Assembly: GCA_964629245.1 (NCBI GenBank)
Contig: CAZVPZ010000017.1
Span: 1 to 22,891 of the forward strand
DNA from: CAZVPZ01 sp964629245
GTDB taxonomy: Archaea > Nanohalarchaeota > Nanosalinia > Nanosalinales > Nanosalinaceae
DNA: 22,891 bases
Direction of reading: 5' to 3'
This document shows, piece by piece, positions 1-6,315 of this stretch. Within the stretch, counting starts at the first letter, position 1, and each line of letters starts with the position of its first letter. The notes beneath the pieces were generated by a model, which saw only the letters and a list, made by a program, of their open reading frames with translations, searched no databases and was not told the DNA's origin. Made by a program: the position numbers and the translations under genes.

Positions 1-109
1 CTTGCCCACGCGTCAAGGATATACCGAAAACCGCAGACACAGACATCTCTAACATACCTCCTTTGTTCTCAGAGGATTTCTGTCAGGGGTGGAAAACAGG
101 CGTAGTTCG

Positions 110-134
110 AACAAAAAGAACACCCATTCGGGTG
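110..134 (-). terminator. Intrinsic-type terminator after the coiled-coil gene
   Basis: Read on the minus strand, a 5-bp stem (CACCC/GGGTG, positions 121-134) with a 4-base loop is followed at once by TTCTTTTTGTT. It lies about 27 bases past the stop codon of the minus-strand gene ending at 161. Archaeal termination mainly needs the T-run, and the hairpin adds support. Confidence 0.5.
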
Positions 135-160
135 AGAACATCGCCATCTTCCAAGCACCC

Positions 161-622
161 TTAATCGTAAGCCCGCTGAACTTCGTTCTCCAAGAACTGG
201 CGCTGGTCGTCGATGAAGCCAAGCACCTGGCCGATCTCCTCGGCGGCCTGCTCCAGAAGTTCGCGGGCCTCATTTAGGGCCGCCTCCGCATCTTCAACAT
301 CCTCGAACTCCTCTTCCAGGAGTTCCGCACCGTTGAGCGTTCGTTCATTGATATCTATGTTGTCTGGAGAAACCCTTTCTTCCTCTGTTCTGTGTTCTTG
401 GGTCTTGATGCCCTCTTGGAGGTTCTCGGCCTCTCCCTTCAGCTGGGCCGTAAAGTCCTGAATAACCTCTTTAAGGTCGCTCTCCGAGCGGTTTATGTCG
501 TTGTGGGCTTCCTCCACCCTCCCTTTTGCATCTTCAAGCCGGGAAACGGCCTTTTCATCCTTCTGCTCAAGATCCGAAATCGTGTCAGGGTCAATCATTG
601 TGGAAGATTTATCACTCACCAT
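161..622 (-). CDS. Acidic coiled-coil protein of unknown function
   Basis: I do not recognise this 153-residue protein. It is rich in Glu, Asp, Gln and Ala. Heptad-like stretches at about residues 15-75 and 95-150 predict two long helices or coiled coils, split by a short linker with Pro and Asn near residues 85-95. There is no signal peptide, membrane segment or cysteine. It is probably a soluble structural or scaffold protein. The ATG at 622 is used; a second ATG nine codons in (598) is possible. A TATA-like box (TTTATAGC on the minus strand, about 691-698) would start a transcript near 670, giving a leader of about 48 bases. Transcription seems to end at the hairpin and T-run at 110-134. 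It is separated by about 240 bases from the regulators to its right. Confidence 0.6.
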   Translation of the reverse strand: MVSDKSSTMIDPDTISDLEQKDEKAVSRLEDAKGRVEEAHNDINRSESDLKEVIQDFTAQLKGEAENLQEGIKTQEHRTEEERVSPDNIDINERTLNGAELLEEEFEDVEDAEAALNEARELLEQAAEEIGQVLGFIDDQRQFLENEVQRAYD

Positions 623-860
623 AAAAACTCTTGTGCCCGAAAAACGGCCTTCGCGCGCCCATTAGCCTGCAGCCGGACACCGGGTCGTTCGCTATAAACA
701 AACACCCAGGACTGTTAATTTACTGCTAAGTAAAGACAGTTTAATTTAAACTATATAGGATGTTCGATATTAATCAACTACAATATGTGAGTTGGATGGG
801 AAAAAGTAAATCGGGGCCTAGCGCCCGACATGGGCTCGAGAGAGCGTAGAGGATAGATAC

Positions 861-1139
861 TCAGTCCTTCAGCCTGTTGATCAACCGGTGGAGGTCCTTC
901 GCTAGCTCCTCGCCCTTCTCCGTGAGACCGACCTCCTTTTTTCGCCCCCTCTTGCTGAACTCCACCAGGCCGAAATCCTTCATCTTCTGCAACACCTTCA
1001 CCGTGTGAGAATAAGTCGCGTTGATGTCGGATGCGAGAGGTGTAGCGTAGTTGTCGGCGGTCTGCTGTCGGAGCCTTACAAGTAGCCTAACTGGCTTCGT
1101 GTTCAAAAGGAACTCTTCAAGATCCTGATCGTCCCCCAT
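861..1139 (-). CDS. Winged-helix transcriptional regulator (MarR/ArsR-like), tandem copy 1
   Basis: This 92-residue protein is essentially one winged-helix DNA-binding domain. Helices run through NTKPVRLLVRL and a recognition-helix region ATYSHTVKVLQKMKDFGLVE. The wing is SKRGRKKEVGLTEKGEELA, the usual beta-hairpin of MarR-like proteins, and a C-terminal helix ends in INRLKD. It presumably binds promoter DNA as a dimer; the target is unknown and no ligand-binding domain is present. It is the downstream copy of a tandem pair, 44 bases after the paralog at 1184-1474, and shares a 52-bp identical stretch with it. The gap holds two TATA-like stretches (about 1152-1161 and 1176-1184), so it may have its own promoter as well as read-through. 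Confidence 0.8.
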   Translation of the reverse strand: MGDDQDLEEFLLNTKPVRLLVRLRQQTADNYATPLASDINATYSHTVKVLQKMKDFGLVEFSKRGRKKEVGLTEKGEELAKDLHRLINRLKD

Positions 1140-1183
1140 TCCCCAAACTCCCTAATATAAGTTTCGAAAGTTTTTTTAAATTT

Positions 1184-1474
1184 CTAATTGTCGAGCTGTG
1201 CATCCAGGGTCTTGCAGAGGTCGTCCAGACGGGAGGCGATAGTTTCCCCGTCCTCAGTGAGCTTGACTTTCTTCTTCCGGCCTTTCTTGCTGAACTCCAC
1301 CAGGCCGAAATCCTTCATCTTCTGCAACACCTTCACGGTATGGGAGTAGGTCACGTCCATCTCAGATGCAAGTGCAGAAGAATAATTCGAGAAATCAGGC
1401 CTATGAACACCTATAAGTAGCCTAACTGGCTTCGTATTGAGAAAAAACTTCTCAATCTGGGTTTCATCATCCAT
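1184..1474 (-). CDS. Winged-helix transcriptional regulator (MarR/ArsR-like), tandem copy 2
   Basis: Paralog of the neighbouring regulator: the core FLNTKPVRLL, TYSHTVKVLQKMKDFGLVEF and the basic wing GRKKKVKLTEDGE match almost residue for residue, while the termini and second helix differ. I choose the ATG at 1474 (96 residues, beginning MDDETQ) because it aligns with the start of the other copy (MGDDQD). The frame also has an upstream GTG at 1495. A TATA-like AATAAAACTT (1509-1518, minus strand) lies upstream. The intergenic region towards the divergent histone gene contains two dyads (1526-1542 and 1636-1651) that could be operators for this pair, which is inference. The near-identical recognition region suggests both copies bind similar sites and perhaps cross-regulate or heterodimerise. 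Confidence 0.8.
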   Translation of the reverse strand: MDDETQIEKFFLNTKPVRLLIGVHRPDFSNYSSALASEMDVTYSHTVKVLQKMKDFGLVEFSKKGRKKKVKLTEDGETIASRLDDLCKTLDAQLDN

Positions 1475-1525
1475 CAAATTGTATGAGTCTTGCACAGCAA
1501 ATGTTGTTAAGTTTTATTGAAGTAT

Positions 1526-1542
1526 ATCACATATGTAGTGAT
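1526..1542. promoter_or_regulatory. Inverted repeat, candidate operator in the divergent regulator/histone region
   Basis: ATCAC (1526-1530), seven bases, then GTGAT (1538-1542) form a dyad. It lies 8 bases upstream of the TATA-like box of the winged-helix gene. Size and position fit a site for a dimeric winged-helix protein. No binding evidence exists; the region is AT-rich, so chance is possible. Confidence 0.3.
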
Positions 1543-1635
1543 TTATTAGACGTTGGAATAGGCTACTTTGGAAATCTGCGGTTCTAAAAATGCGTTTAGT
1601 CAAGAATAGAGCTTAATTATTAAAGTATTCCACCT

Positions 1636-1651
1636 AACCTCTGGAGAGGTT
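1636..1651. promoter_or_regulatory. Perfect palindrome abutting the histone TATA box
   Basis: AACCTCT-GG-AGAGGTT is a perfect 7-bp inverted repeat with a 2-base centre. It ends two bases before the histone TATA box and so overlaps the expected TFB-recognition (BRE) position. A protein bound here would be expected to block or modify TFB/TBP loading. Confidence 0.4.
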
Positions 1652-1653
1652 GG

Positions 1654-1661
1654 TTTATATA
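1654..1661 (+). promoter_or_regulatory. TATA box of the histone gene
   Basis: TTTATATA centred about 28 bases before the histone ATG at 1687, giving an almost leaderless transcript. It is one of the best TATA matches in the window, consistent with a highly expressed gene. Confidence 0.65.
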
Positions 1662-1686
1662 GCTTAAAATACAATCCCTACGTGTT

Positions 1687-1884
1687 ATGGAATTCTCAAT
1701 TGCCAAGATGAAGGAAATCATCAAGGGTCAGAGCGACAAGCGGGTTTCACGGGACAGCGCCAAGGAACTCAGGGTCGTGCTTGAGCGGTTTGCGGGAGAT
1801 GTCGCGGAAGAGGCCATAGCGATAGCCCGTGAGAGCGGCCGGAAAACGGTGAGAGAGGAAGACATCCGAAAGGCCCTGAACTAG
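1687..1884 (+). CDS. Archaeal histone (single histone fold)
   Basis: This 65-residue protein is a complete archaeal histone fold: alpha1 (about 3-13), loop with RVSRDSAKEL, the long central helix (about 22-47, LRVVLERFAGDVAEEAIAIAR), the loop motif ESGRKTVREEDI and a short final helix (IRKAL). The R-K-T-V-R-E-E-D-I segment after the long helix is the classic histone L2/alpha3 region. Dimers of this family wrap DNA into nucleosome-like particles of variable length. There are no N- or C-terminal tails. Its many acidic residues suit a high-salt cytoplasm. A strong TATA box and a palindrome lie directly upstream. The RPA and radA genes follow on the same strand 64 bases later, but RPA has its own TATA-like box. 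Confidence 0.93.
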   Translation: MEFSIAKMKEIIKGQSDKRVSRDSAKELRVVLERFAGDVAEEAIAIARESGRKTVREEDIRKALN

Positions 1885-1918
1885 GGTTTGAGGCGTCTCA
1901 ACGAGCGTTATCATCAGG

Positions 1919-1926
1919 GATTTAAG
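1919..1926 (+). promoter_or_regulatory. TATA-like box of the RPA-radA operon
   Basis: GATTTAAG centred about 26 bases before the RPA ATG at 1949, the spacing expected for a leaderless transcript. Confidence 0.5.
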
Positions 1927-1948
1927 CTTTCCACCCCAAGTCCCTCCT

Positions 1949-2950
1949 ATGGATTCTGGCGAGTTACTGGACCGGGTAGTCAGTGAAACCGGGCTCGACA
2001 AGGAAGAGATAGAGGAAGAAGTCGAGGACAAGATGAAGGAGTTCTCCGGCATGGTTTCCGAGGAAGGAGCCATCCACCTGGTTGCGAAGGAACACGATGT
2101 CAAGATCACCGGGACAGAGGACAAGGAACTCAAGGTGAAGAACGTCGTCCCTGGAATGCGGAAAGTGAACATAAAGGCGCGTGTCACCAGGATACTCGAC
2201 CCCAATACTTTCGAGAGAGACAGCGGCGAGGAAGGCCAGGTACAGAACGTCATACTTGCGGACGACACCGGCAGCATCCGGCTTACCCTCTGGGACGAGC
2301 AGACGGAGATCGCGGAGAAAGTGGATGAAGACGATGCCATCGAGATAGTGGGAGCGTACTCTGTAGAAGACAACCGGGGCAACGCGGAGCTCAGGCTGGG
2401 AGATGAGTCCCAGGTCAAGATGGCGGATGACAAAGATGTGCCGGAGGTAGAGACCGGTGGAGGAGAAACGACCACCACGGAGGCCGATGTTCGGGAGATA
2501 GACTCCGAGAACGCCAGCTACCGTATAAAAGGTATGCTTATGGCTGTCTACACCAGCAATCCTTTCTATCAGGTCGACCCGGAAACGGGGGCAACAGTAT
2601 CGGAAACCGACGACGGCGACTACGTGACGAAGGACGGCAAGGAGGTGGAGGAACCCGAGAACCGGATCGCGATCTCAGGAGTCATAGATGACGGCACCGG
2701 CAACATCAGGTGCGTTTTCTTCAGGGATCAGGCCCGCGACCTTCTGGATATCGACGAGGAAATAGTGGAGGAAGGAGACATAGATGCGATAGAGGACGCT
2801 GCGGAAGAGGTCATCGGCACCGAGCTCGAAATAGAGGGACGGGCGCGCTACAACGACTACTTCGGACGGCTCGAGATAATCGTAAACGAGAAGGACGAAG
2901 TCGGACCGGGTGAGGAACTCGAAGAACTCCTCGAACTAATGGAGGCATAG
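1949..2950 (+). CDS. Replication protein A (single-stranded DNA-binding, OB-fold)
   Basis: This 333-residue RPA-like protein should coat single-stranded DNA in replication, repair and recombination. Residues 1-55 form an acidic helical N-terminal region. OB fold 1 spans about 65-160 (VNIKARVTRILDP through ILADDTGSIRLTLWD). A Gly/Thr-rich linker (about 168-180) leads to a second OB fold, about 190-320, with IDDGTGNIRCVFFRDQA. Between strands of this second fold, where related archaeal RPAs carry a zinc ribbon (CPxCG ... CxxHG), the protein reads DPETG ... VTKDG followed by EVEEPENR. The scaffold is kept but the ligand cysteines and histidine are gone. The protein is very acidic. The start is an ATG with a TATA-like box 26 bases upstream. 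radA follows after 3 bases, so the two are surely co-transcribed. Confidence 0.88.
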   Translation: MDSGELLDRVVSETGLDKEEIEEEVEDKMKEFSGMVSEEGAIHLVAKEHDVKITGTEDKELKVKNVVPGMRKVNIKARVTRILDPNTFERDSGEEGQVQNVILADDTGSIRLTLWDEQTEIAEKVDEDDAIEIVGAYSVEDNRGNAELRLGDESQVKMADDKDVPEVETGGGETTTTEADVREIDSENASYRIKGMLMAVYTSNPFYQVDPETGATVSETDDGDYVTKDGKEVEEPENRIAISGVIDDGTGNIRCVFFRDQARDLLDIDEEIVEEGDIDAIEDAAEEVIGTELEIEGRARYNDYFGRLEIIVNEKDEVGPGEELEELLELMEA

Positions 2951-2953
2951 AAA

Positions 2954-3895
2954 ATGAGCGACACAGAACTGGAAGACCTTTCAGGAGTTGGCGAGAAAAC
3001 AGCCGAAAAACTGAGGGAAGCGGGCTACGACGACCTGATGTCGATCGCCACTATGAGTGCAGGAGACCTCGGAGAAGTGGCAGACCTCGGCGAGAAGAAG
3101 TCTCAGAAGATAATAACTTCAGCGAGGCAGGAACTCGACATCGGGTTCGAGACCGGGAAGCAGAAGTACGAGACCCGAAAGGAGATGAAACGTATAACCA
3201 CCAGCTCCGAGGAGTTCGATGCCATCCTGGGGGGAGGCGTGGAGACCCAAGCCATAACTGAATTCTACGGTGAGTACGGCAGCGCGAAGACCCAGATGGC
3301 CCACCAGCTCGCCGTGAACGTCCAGCTCCCGGAAGACGGGGGCGGCCTTGAGAAGGGGGCGGTGTTTATCGATACCGAGGACACCTTCATCCCCGAGAGG
3401 ATAGAGCAGATGGCGGAGGCCAAGGGACTAGAAGTGGAAGAAGTACTAGAAAACATTCACGTCGCAAGGGCCTTCAACTCCGACCACCAGGTGCTCCTCG
3501 CGGACGAAGCGCAGGATATCTGCCAGCGGGAAGACATCGGGCTGATCGTCGTGGACTCCCTGACGTCGCAGTTCAGGAGCGACTACGTGGGGCGCGGCGA
3601 GCTAGCCCCCCGACAGCAGAAGCTGAACAGGCACATGAACACTTTACTGAGGCTCGCGAACGCACACAACGTGGCTGTGGTGGTCACCAATCAGGTGATG
3701 GCCAACCCCGACCAGATGTTCGGCGACCCCACCAAGGCTATCGGCGGCCACATAGTGGCGCACAACTCCGCCGTCAGGATCTACCTCAGGAAGTCGAAGA
3801 AGGACAAACGCATCGCCCGCCTCGTCGACTCGCCCTACATGCCTGAGGGGGAGGCAGTCTTCAAGGTCAAGAACGAGGGAATAGTCGACGCCTAA
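2954..3895 (+). CDS. radA: DNA repair and recombination protein RadA
   Basis: RadA is the archaeal Rad51/RecA homolog: it forms ATP-dependent filaments on single-stranded DNA and carries out strand exchange. The 313 residues show the family layout: an N-terminal helix-hairpin-helix domain (about 4-60, LSGVGEKTAEKLREAGY), linker, then the RecA ATPase core. Walker B is LIVVDSLTS (Asp201), a DTE motif (Glu142) is present, and the C-terminal core VTNQVMANPD ... AIGGHIVAHNS is typical of the DNA-binding loops. The Walker A loop is GEYGSAKT (106-113): Ala111 replaces the Gly that normally precedes the catalytic Lys, although the rest of the loop and the following QMAHQLAVNVQLP match. GGAGG at 2941-2945, inside the end of the RPA gene, gives a Shine-Dalgarno site 8 bases before the ATG, as expected for an internal operon gene. 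Confidence 0.95.
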   Translation: MSDTELEDLSGVGEKTAEKLREAGYDDLMSIATMSAGDLGEVADLGEKKSQKIITSARQELDIGFETGKQKYETRKEMKRITTSSEEFDAILGGGVETQAITEFYGEYGSAKTQMAHQLAVNVQLPEDGGGLEKGAVFIDTEDTFIPERIEQMAEAKGLEVEEVLENIHVARAFNSDHQVLLADEAQDICQREDIGLIVVDSLTSQFRSDYVGRGELAPRQQKLNRHMNTLLRLANAHNVAVVVTNQVMANPDQMFGDPTKAIGGHIVAHNSAVRIYLRKSKKDKRIARLVDSPYMPEGEAVFKVKNEGIVDA

Positions 3896-3937
3896 ATATT
3901 CTCACCAGAAAGTAGTTTATTAGCGGGTACGATATCG

Positions 3938-4072
3938 GTGGACGAACTAGAAGAGTTCTACGATACTAGATGGAACGCCTAGAAGGACACCAGCATCCCG
4001 GACCCTGACCTCGGTAGCGAACCTTTATCCTTTTACTACAGGATCACCAAGCTGGCTAACAGAGTTATATGA
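3938..4072 (+). pseudogene. Possible remnant of a small gene with an in-frame stop
   Basis: Between radA and the PRC-barrel gene, one frame from a GTG at 3938 reads VDELEEFYDTRWNA, a TAG (3980-3982), then a protein-like segment containing DPDLGSEPLSFYYRITKLAN, ending at TGA 4070. The composition on both sides of the TAG resembles the real genes here, and a TTTATTA stretch lies about 20 bases upstream. I do not recognise the family. It overlaps the 3' end of the opposite PRC-barrel gene by a few bases. A decayed gene, a sequencing error or chance are all possible. Confidence 0.25.
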
Positions 4073-4325
4073 TATCGTCTTCGCTCACTATCACGAAGTC
4101 TCCGACGCTCCTTACTGCGGAGAACGGGATGATGTTCCGTCCCTTCCGGTCCTCTTGGAGTTTTACGTCGTCGATGTGTTTGGTGGTATTTGTTATCAGG
4201 ATGTTCATCAGTTCGCCGGTGTCGGCCACGAAAGAAAGGTCTTCGACGTCGCCGAACTTCTTGCCGTGTTCCTCTGAAACGATTGTCTTCCCGATCATCT
4301 CCTTGCCGCGCGGTTTGTTCGCCAT
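4065..4325 (-). CDS. PRC-barrel domain protein
   Basis: This 86-residue protein is a single PRC-barrel domain. It has a short lead (MANKPRGKEMIGKTI), then the typical V-SEEHGKKFGDVEDLSFVADTGELMNILI and the closing strand motif IIPFSAVRSVGDFVIV. PRC barrels are small beta-barrels found in photosynthetic reaction centre subunit H, in RimM, and widely in archaea as one-domain proteins of mostly unknown role; some interact with RNA or cell-division machinery. No further assignment can be made from the sequence. It is divergent from the ThpR-like gene, with 48 bases between start codons, and its end lies in the probable pseudogene. A full-length open frame on the other strand is a codon-bias shadow. 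Confidence 0.85.
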   Translation of the reverse strand: MANKPRGKEMIGKTIVSEEHGKKFGDVEDLSFVADTGELMNILITNTTKHIDDVKLQEDRKGRNIIPFSAVRSVGDFVIVSEDDII

Positions 4326-4373
4326 TTAAAGCACCTATACATGTTTATGAGGCAGGGAACATTAAAAACTTGT

Positions 4374-4910
4374 ATGGCGAGAGCCTTCACCGCAGTCGAT
4401 GTGACAGGGAAAAAGCTGCTGGACGAACTTTTACGCGTCCAAGACACGCTGGATCTTGGCTTTAACGCGGTCCCAGGAGAAAACATGCATATCACGCTGC
4501 AGTTCTTCAAGGACATCGAAGGCGATGATATAGAGTTGGTGAAGCAGGCAGTCGAGGATATAGACATGGAGGCATTCGAGGCCGATATAAAGGGTGTCGG
4601 CGCATTTCCCTCCCGTGACTACATACGTGTGGTCTGGGCGGGTGCGGAAAACGGCGGGTTCCAGAAGCTCTACACCCGGGCCTCGGACCACCACGTTCCC
4701 GGTGACAGTAACAACGAGTTCTCACCACACGTGACGCTTATGAGAGTGAAAAACCTTTCCGGTAAGAAGAAAAGGAAGCTGCAGAAAGCCCTCGACGAAT
4801 TCAGAGACCACCGTTTCGGAGTTATGACGGTGGACAAGGTAAAACTCTACAAGAGCGAGCTTGGGCCGTCGGGTCCGGAATACAGTGTCCTTTACTCCAA
4901 GGAACTATGA
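4374..4910 (+). CDS. thpR: RNA 2',3'-cyclic phosphodiesterase (2'-5' RNA ligase family)
   Basis: Member of the 2H phosphoesterase superfamily. The two catalytic motifs are His39-Ile-Thr41 (MHITLQFF) and His119-Val-Thr121 (PHVTLMRV), in tandem halves of one bilobed domain. The family opens 2',3'-cyclic phosphates and was named for tRNA-half ligation in vitro; a role in tRNA processing is plausible since archaea splice tRNA introns. I choose the ATG at 4374 (178 residues, MARAFTAVDV) because family members begin a few residues before the first strand. A TATA-like TTTATG at 4344-4349 lies about 28 bases upstream, fitting leaderless transcription; the ATG at 4341 would overlap this box. The stop overlaps the next start (ATGA, 4907-4910), so the two genes are translationally coupled. 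Confidence 0.85.
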   Translation: MARAFTAVDVTGKKLLDELLRVQDTLDLGFNAVPGENMHITLQFFKDIEGDDIELVKQAVEDIDMEAFEADIKGVGAFPSRDYIRVVWAGAENGGFQKLYTRASDHHVPGDSNNEFSPHVTLMRVKNLSGKKKRKLQKALDEFRDHRFGVMTVDKVKLYKSELGPSGPEYSVLYSKEL

Positions 4911-5248
4911 ACCGCAAGACCCTCTACAAGGCGTCAGTCTTCATGGCCGTCATCGGTCTCACTCTTATGTACGCCTCCTCGCTCTACCTCTCAATCGAGC
5001 GTGTCGATATAGGCGAGATAGAGAAGTCCTGGTCGGGTAAGAACGTCAGGATAGCAGGGAGTGTGGTCGATTTCAGCCGGTCAGGTGAGACAGCCTTTAT
5101 CGAGCTGAAAGACAGGACGGGTCAGATACTTGTGGTCGATTTCGACTCCAGCATCGAACTGGAGGAAGACGAGGACATCAACGTCACCGGCCATGTTTCG
5201 ATCTACGAGGGCGAACTCGAGGTCATCGCCAGGGACATCCAGCGCTAA
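4907..5248 (+). CDS. Membrane-anchored OB-fold protein
   Basis: This 113-residue protein has a short positive N-terminus (MNRKTLYK), one hydrophobic helix at about 9-29 (ASVFMAVIGLTLMYASSLYL), and then a compact OB fold of five strands at about 42-112. VRIAGSVVDF, AFIELKDRTGQILVVDF, INVTGHVSIYEGELEVIARDI is the pattern of OB-fold tRNA/helicase-type nucleic-acid-binding domains. The helix is probably a signal anchor that puts the OB domain outside the membrane; this is inferred from charge, and the opposite orientation cannot be excluded. It overlaps the ThpR-like gene by 4 bases. Similar anchored OB proteins occur in halophilic archaea, but I know no assigned function. It converges with the M42 peptidase gene; the stop codons overlap by 4 bases. 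Confidence 0.7.
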   Translation: MNRKTLYKASVFMAVIGLTLMYASSLYLSIERVDIGEIEKSWSGKNVRIAGSVVDFSRSGETAFIELKDRTGQILVVDFDSSIELEEDEDINVTGHVSIYEGELEVIARDIQR

Positions 5249-6279
5249 AAGTAGTTCGGGAATGTCTCGAAGGCGTGCACCAAGAGGTCTCTCGTTTCCT
5301 CAATATCAGACACCTTGGCAGTCTCCACCGAGGAGTGAACGTTACTCACCGGTACCCCGATCGAGCCCGAGGGGATGCCGTCACACGATATATTGGTCAC
5401 TGCGGCGTCGGTCCTTCCGCCCTCATCAACCTTCCTCTGATAGTTATGACCCTGCTCCGCGGTCCTCAGTAGCCACTCCTTGATGTGAGGCGGTGTTATC
5501 AGTCCGCGCCCGCCGTTCTGGAGCAGGTCTATACCCGGTCCTCCTCCAGACTTTAAATCACTCTCGTACTGCGGCACCAAGGGATTGTCGCCTGAACCGC
5601 TCACGTCTATAGCCACCGCGACATCCGGGTTGATGTTCCGGGTGGCAGTCCTTGCACCTTTAAGTCCGCCTTCCTCCTGTGCCGTGAAAGCGGCGACCAG
5701 CTCGTAGTCCTCATCGAACCTCTTGAACGCCTCTATGAGGACTGCGCATCCGACCCTGTCGTCAAATGCCGGGCCGGACACGTAGTCGTTTCCAAGCTCG
5801 ACGAGCCGTGATTCAAAAGAGACGAAATCGCCCCGGTGGACCCCCATCTCTACAGCCTCCTCACGGCTCCTCGCACCTATATCCACGTATATCTCATCCA
5901 TCTCCGGCACGCGTTTCTTCTCATCTTCATCCATCAGGTGAATGGATTTGCCGGACACCACGCCGTTGATATCGCCGGTCTCGGTGTGGATGATGAGGTG
6001 CTGGTCCATCAGGTTGCGGGGATAGATCCCCCCCAGTTCCGCGACACGGAGGTATCCATCTTCCCCTATCATCTTGACCGAGAGACCTATCTGGTCCATG
6101 TGTGCAGTCAGCATCAGGGTCTTCTCACCCGAGCCCTTCCGGGCTATCAGGTTCCCGAAATTATCCATCTCTACGCTGTCCGCGTGTTCCTCTACTTTCG
6201 AACTTACCAGCCCCCTGATCCTTTCCTCGTTGCCGGATACACCAGGAGTGTTTACAAGCTCACGGAGAAGCTCCTTCAT
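5245..6279 (-). CDS. M42 family metallo-aminopeptidase (TET-like)
   Basis: Large self-assembling cytosolic aminopeptidases of the M42 family trim peptides released by the proteasome and other proteases. The 344 residues carry the expected binuclear metal site: His60 and Asp62 (TAHMDQIG), Asp173 (AFDDRVG), the catalytic Glu202 and metal-binding Glu203 (QEEGGLKGA), Asp225 (AIDVSG) and His315 (VSNVHSSVET). The insert at about 65-160 is the PDZ-like/dimerisation domain that M42 enzymes use to form dodecamers. Substrate preference (leucyl, glutamyl, lysyl) cannot be read. A TATA-like TTTAAATTT about 26 bases upstream of the ATG gives a leaderless transcript. It sits just downstream of the M3 oligoendopeptidase on the same strand, a sensible pair for peptide catabolism. 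Confidence 0.92.
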   Translation of the reverse strand: MKELLRELVNTPGVSGNEERIRGLVSSKVEEHADSVEMDNFGNLIARKGSGEKTLMLTAHMDQIGLSVKMIGEDGYLRVAELGGIYPRNLMDQHLIIHTETGDINGVVSGKSIHLMDEDEKKRVPEMDEIYVDIGARSREEAVEMGVHRGDFVSFESRLVELGNDYVSGPAFDDRVGCAVLIEAFKRFDEDYELVAAFTAQEEGGLKGARTATRNINPDVAVAIDVSGSGDNPLVPQYESDLKSGGGPGIDLLQNGGRGLITPPHIKEWLLRTAEQGHNYQRKVDEGGRTDAAVTNISCDGIPSGSIGVPVSNVHSSVETAKVSDIEETRDLLVHAFETFPNYF

Positions 6280-6315
6280 AGTAAAGAAATCGAAAACCTG
6301 AAATTTAAACCATAG

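Noticed and set aside
612..662. 16-codon upstream frame overlapping the start of the coiled-coil gene
   Set aside because: It begins near the predicted transcript start, but composition and length give no independent support.
1747..2478. 243-codon open frame antisense to RPA
   Set aside because: Ser/Thr-rich translation typical of the shadow of an acidic, GC-biased gene; RPA itself is unmistakable.
4069..4329. 86-codon frame exactly opposite the PRC-barrel gene
   Set aside because: Composition is that of a reverse shadow; the minus-strand protein has a clear domain.
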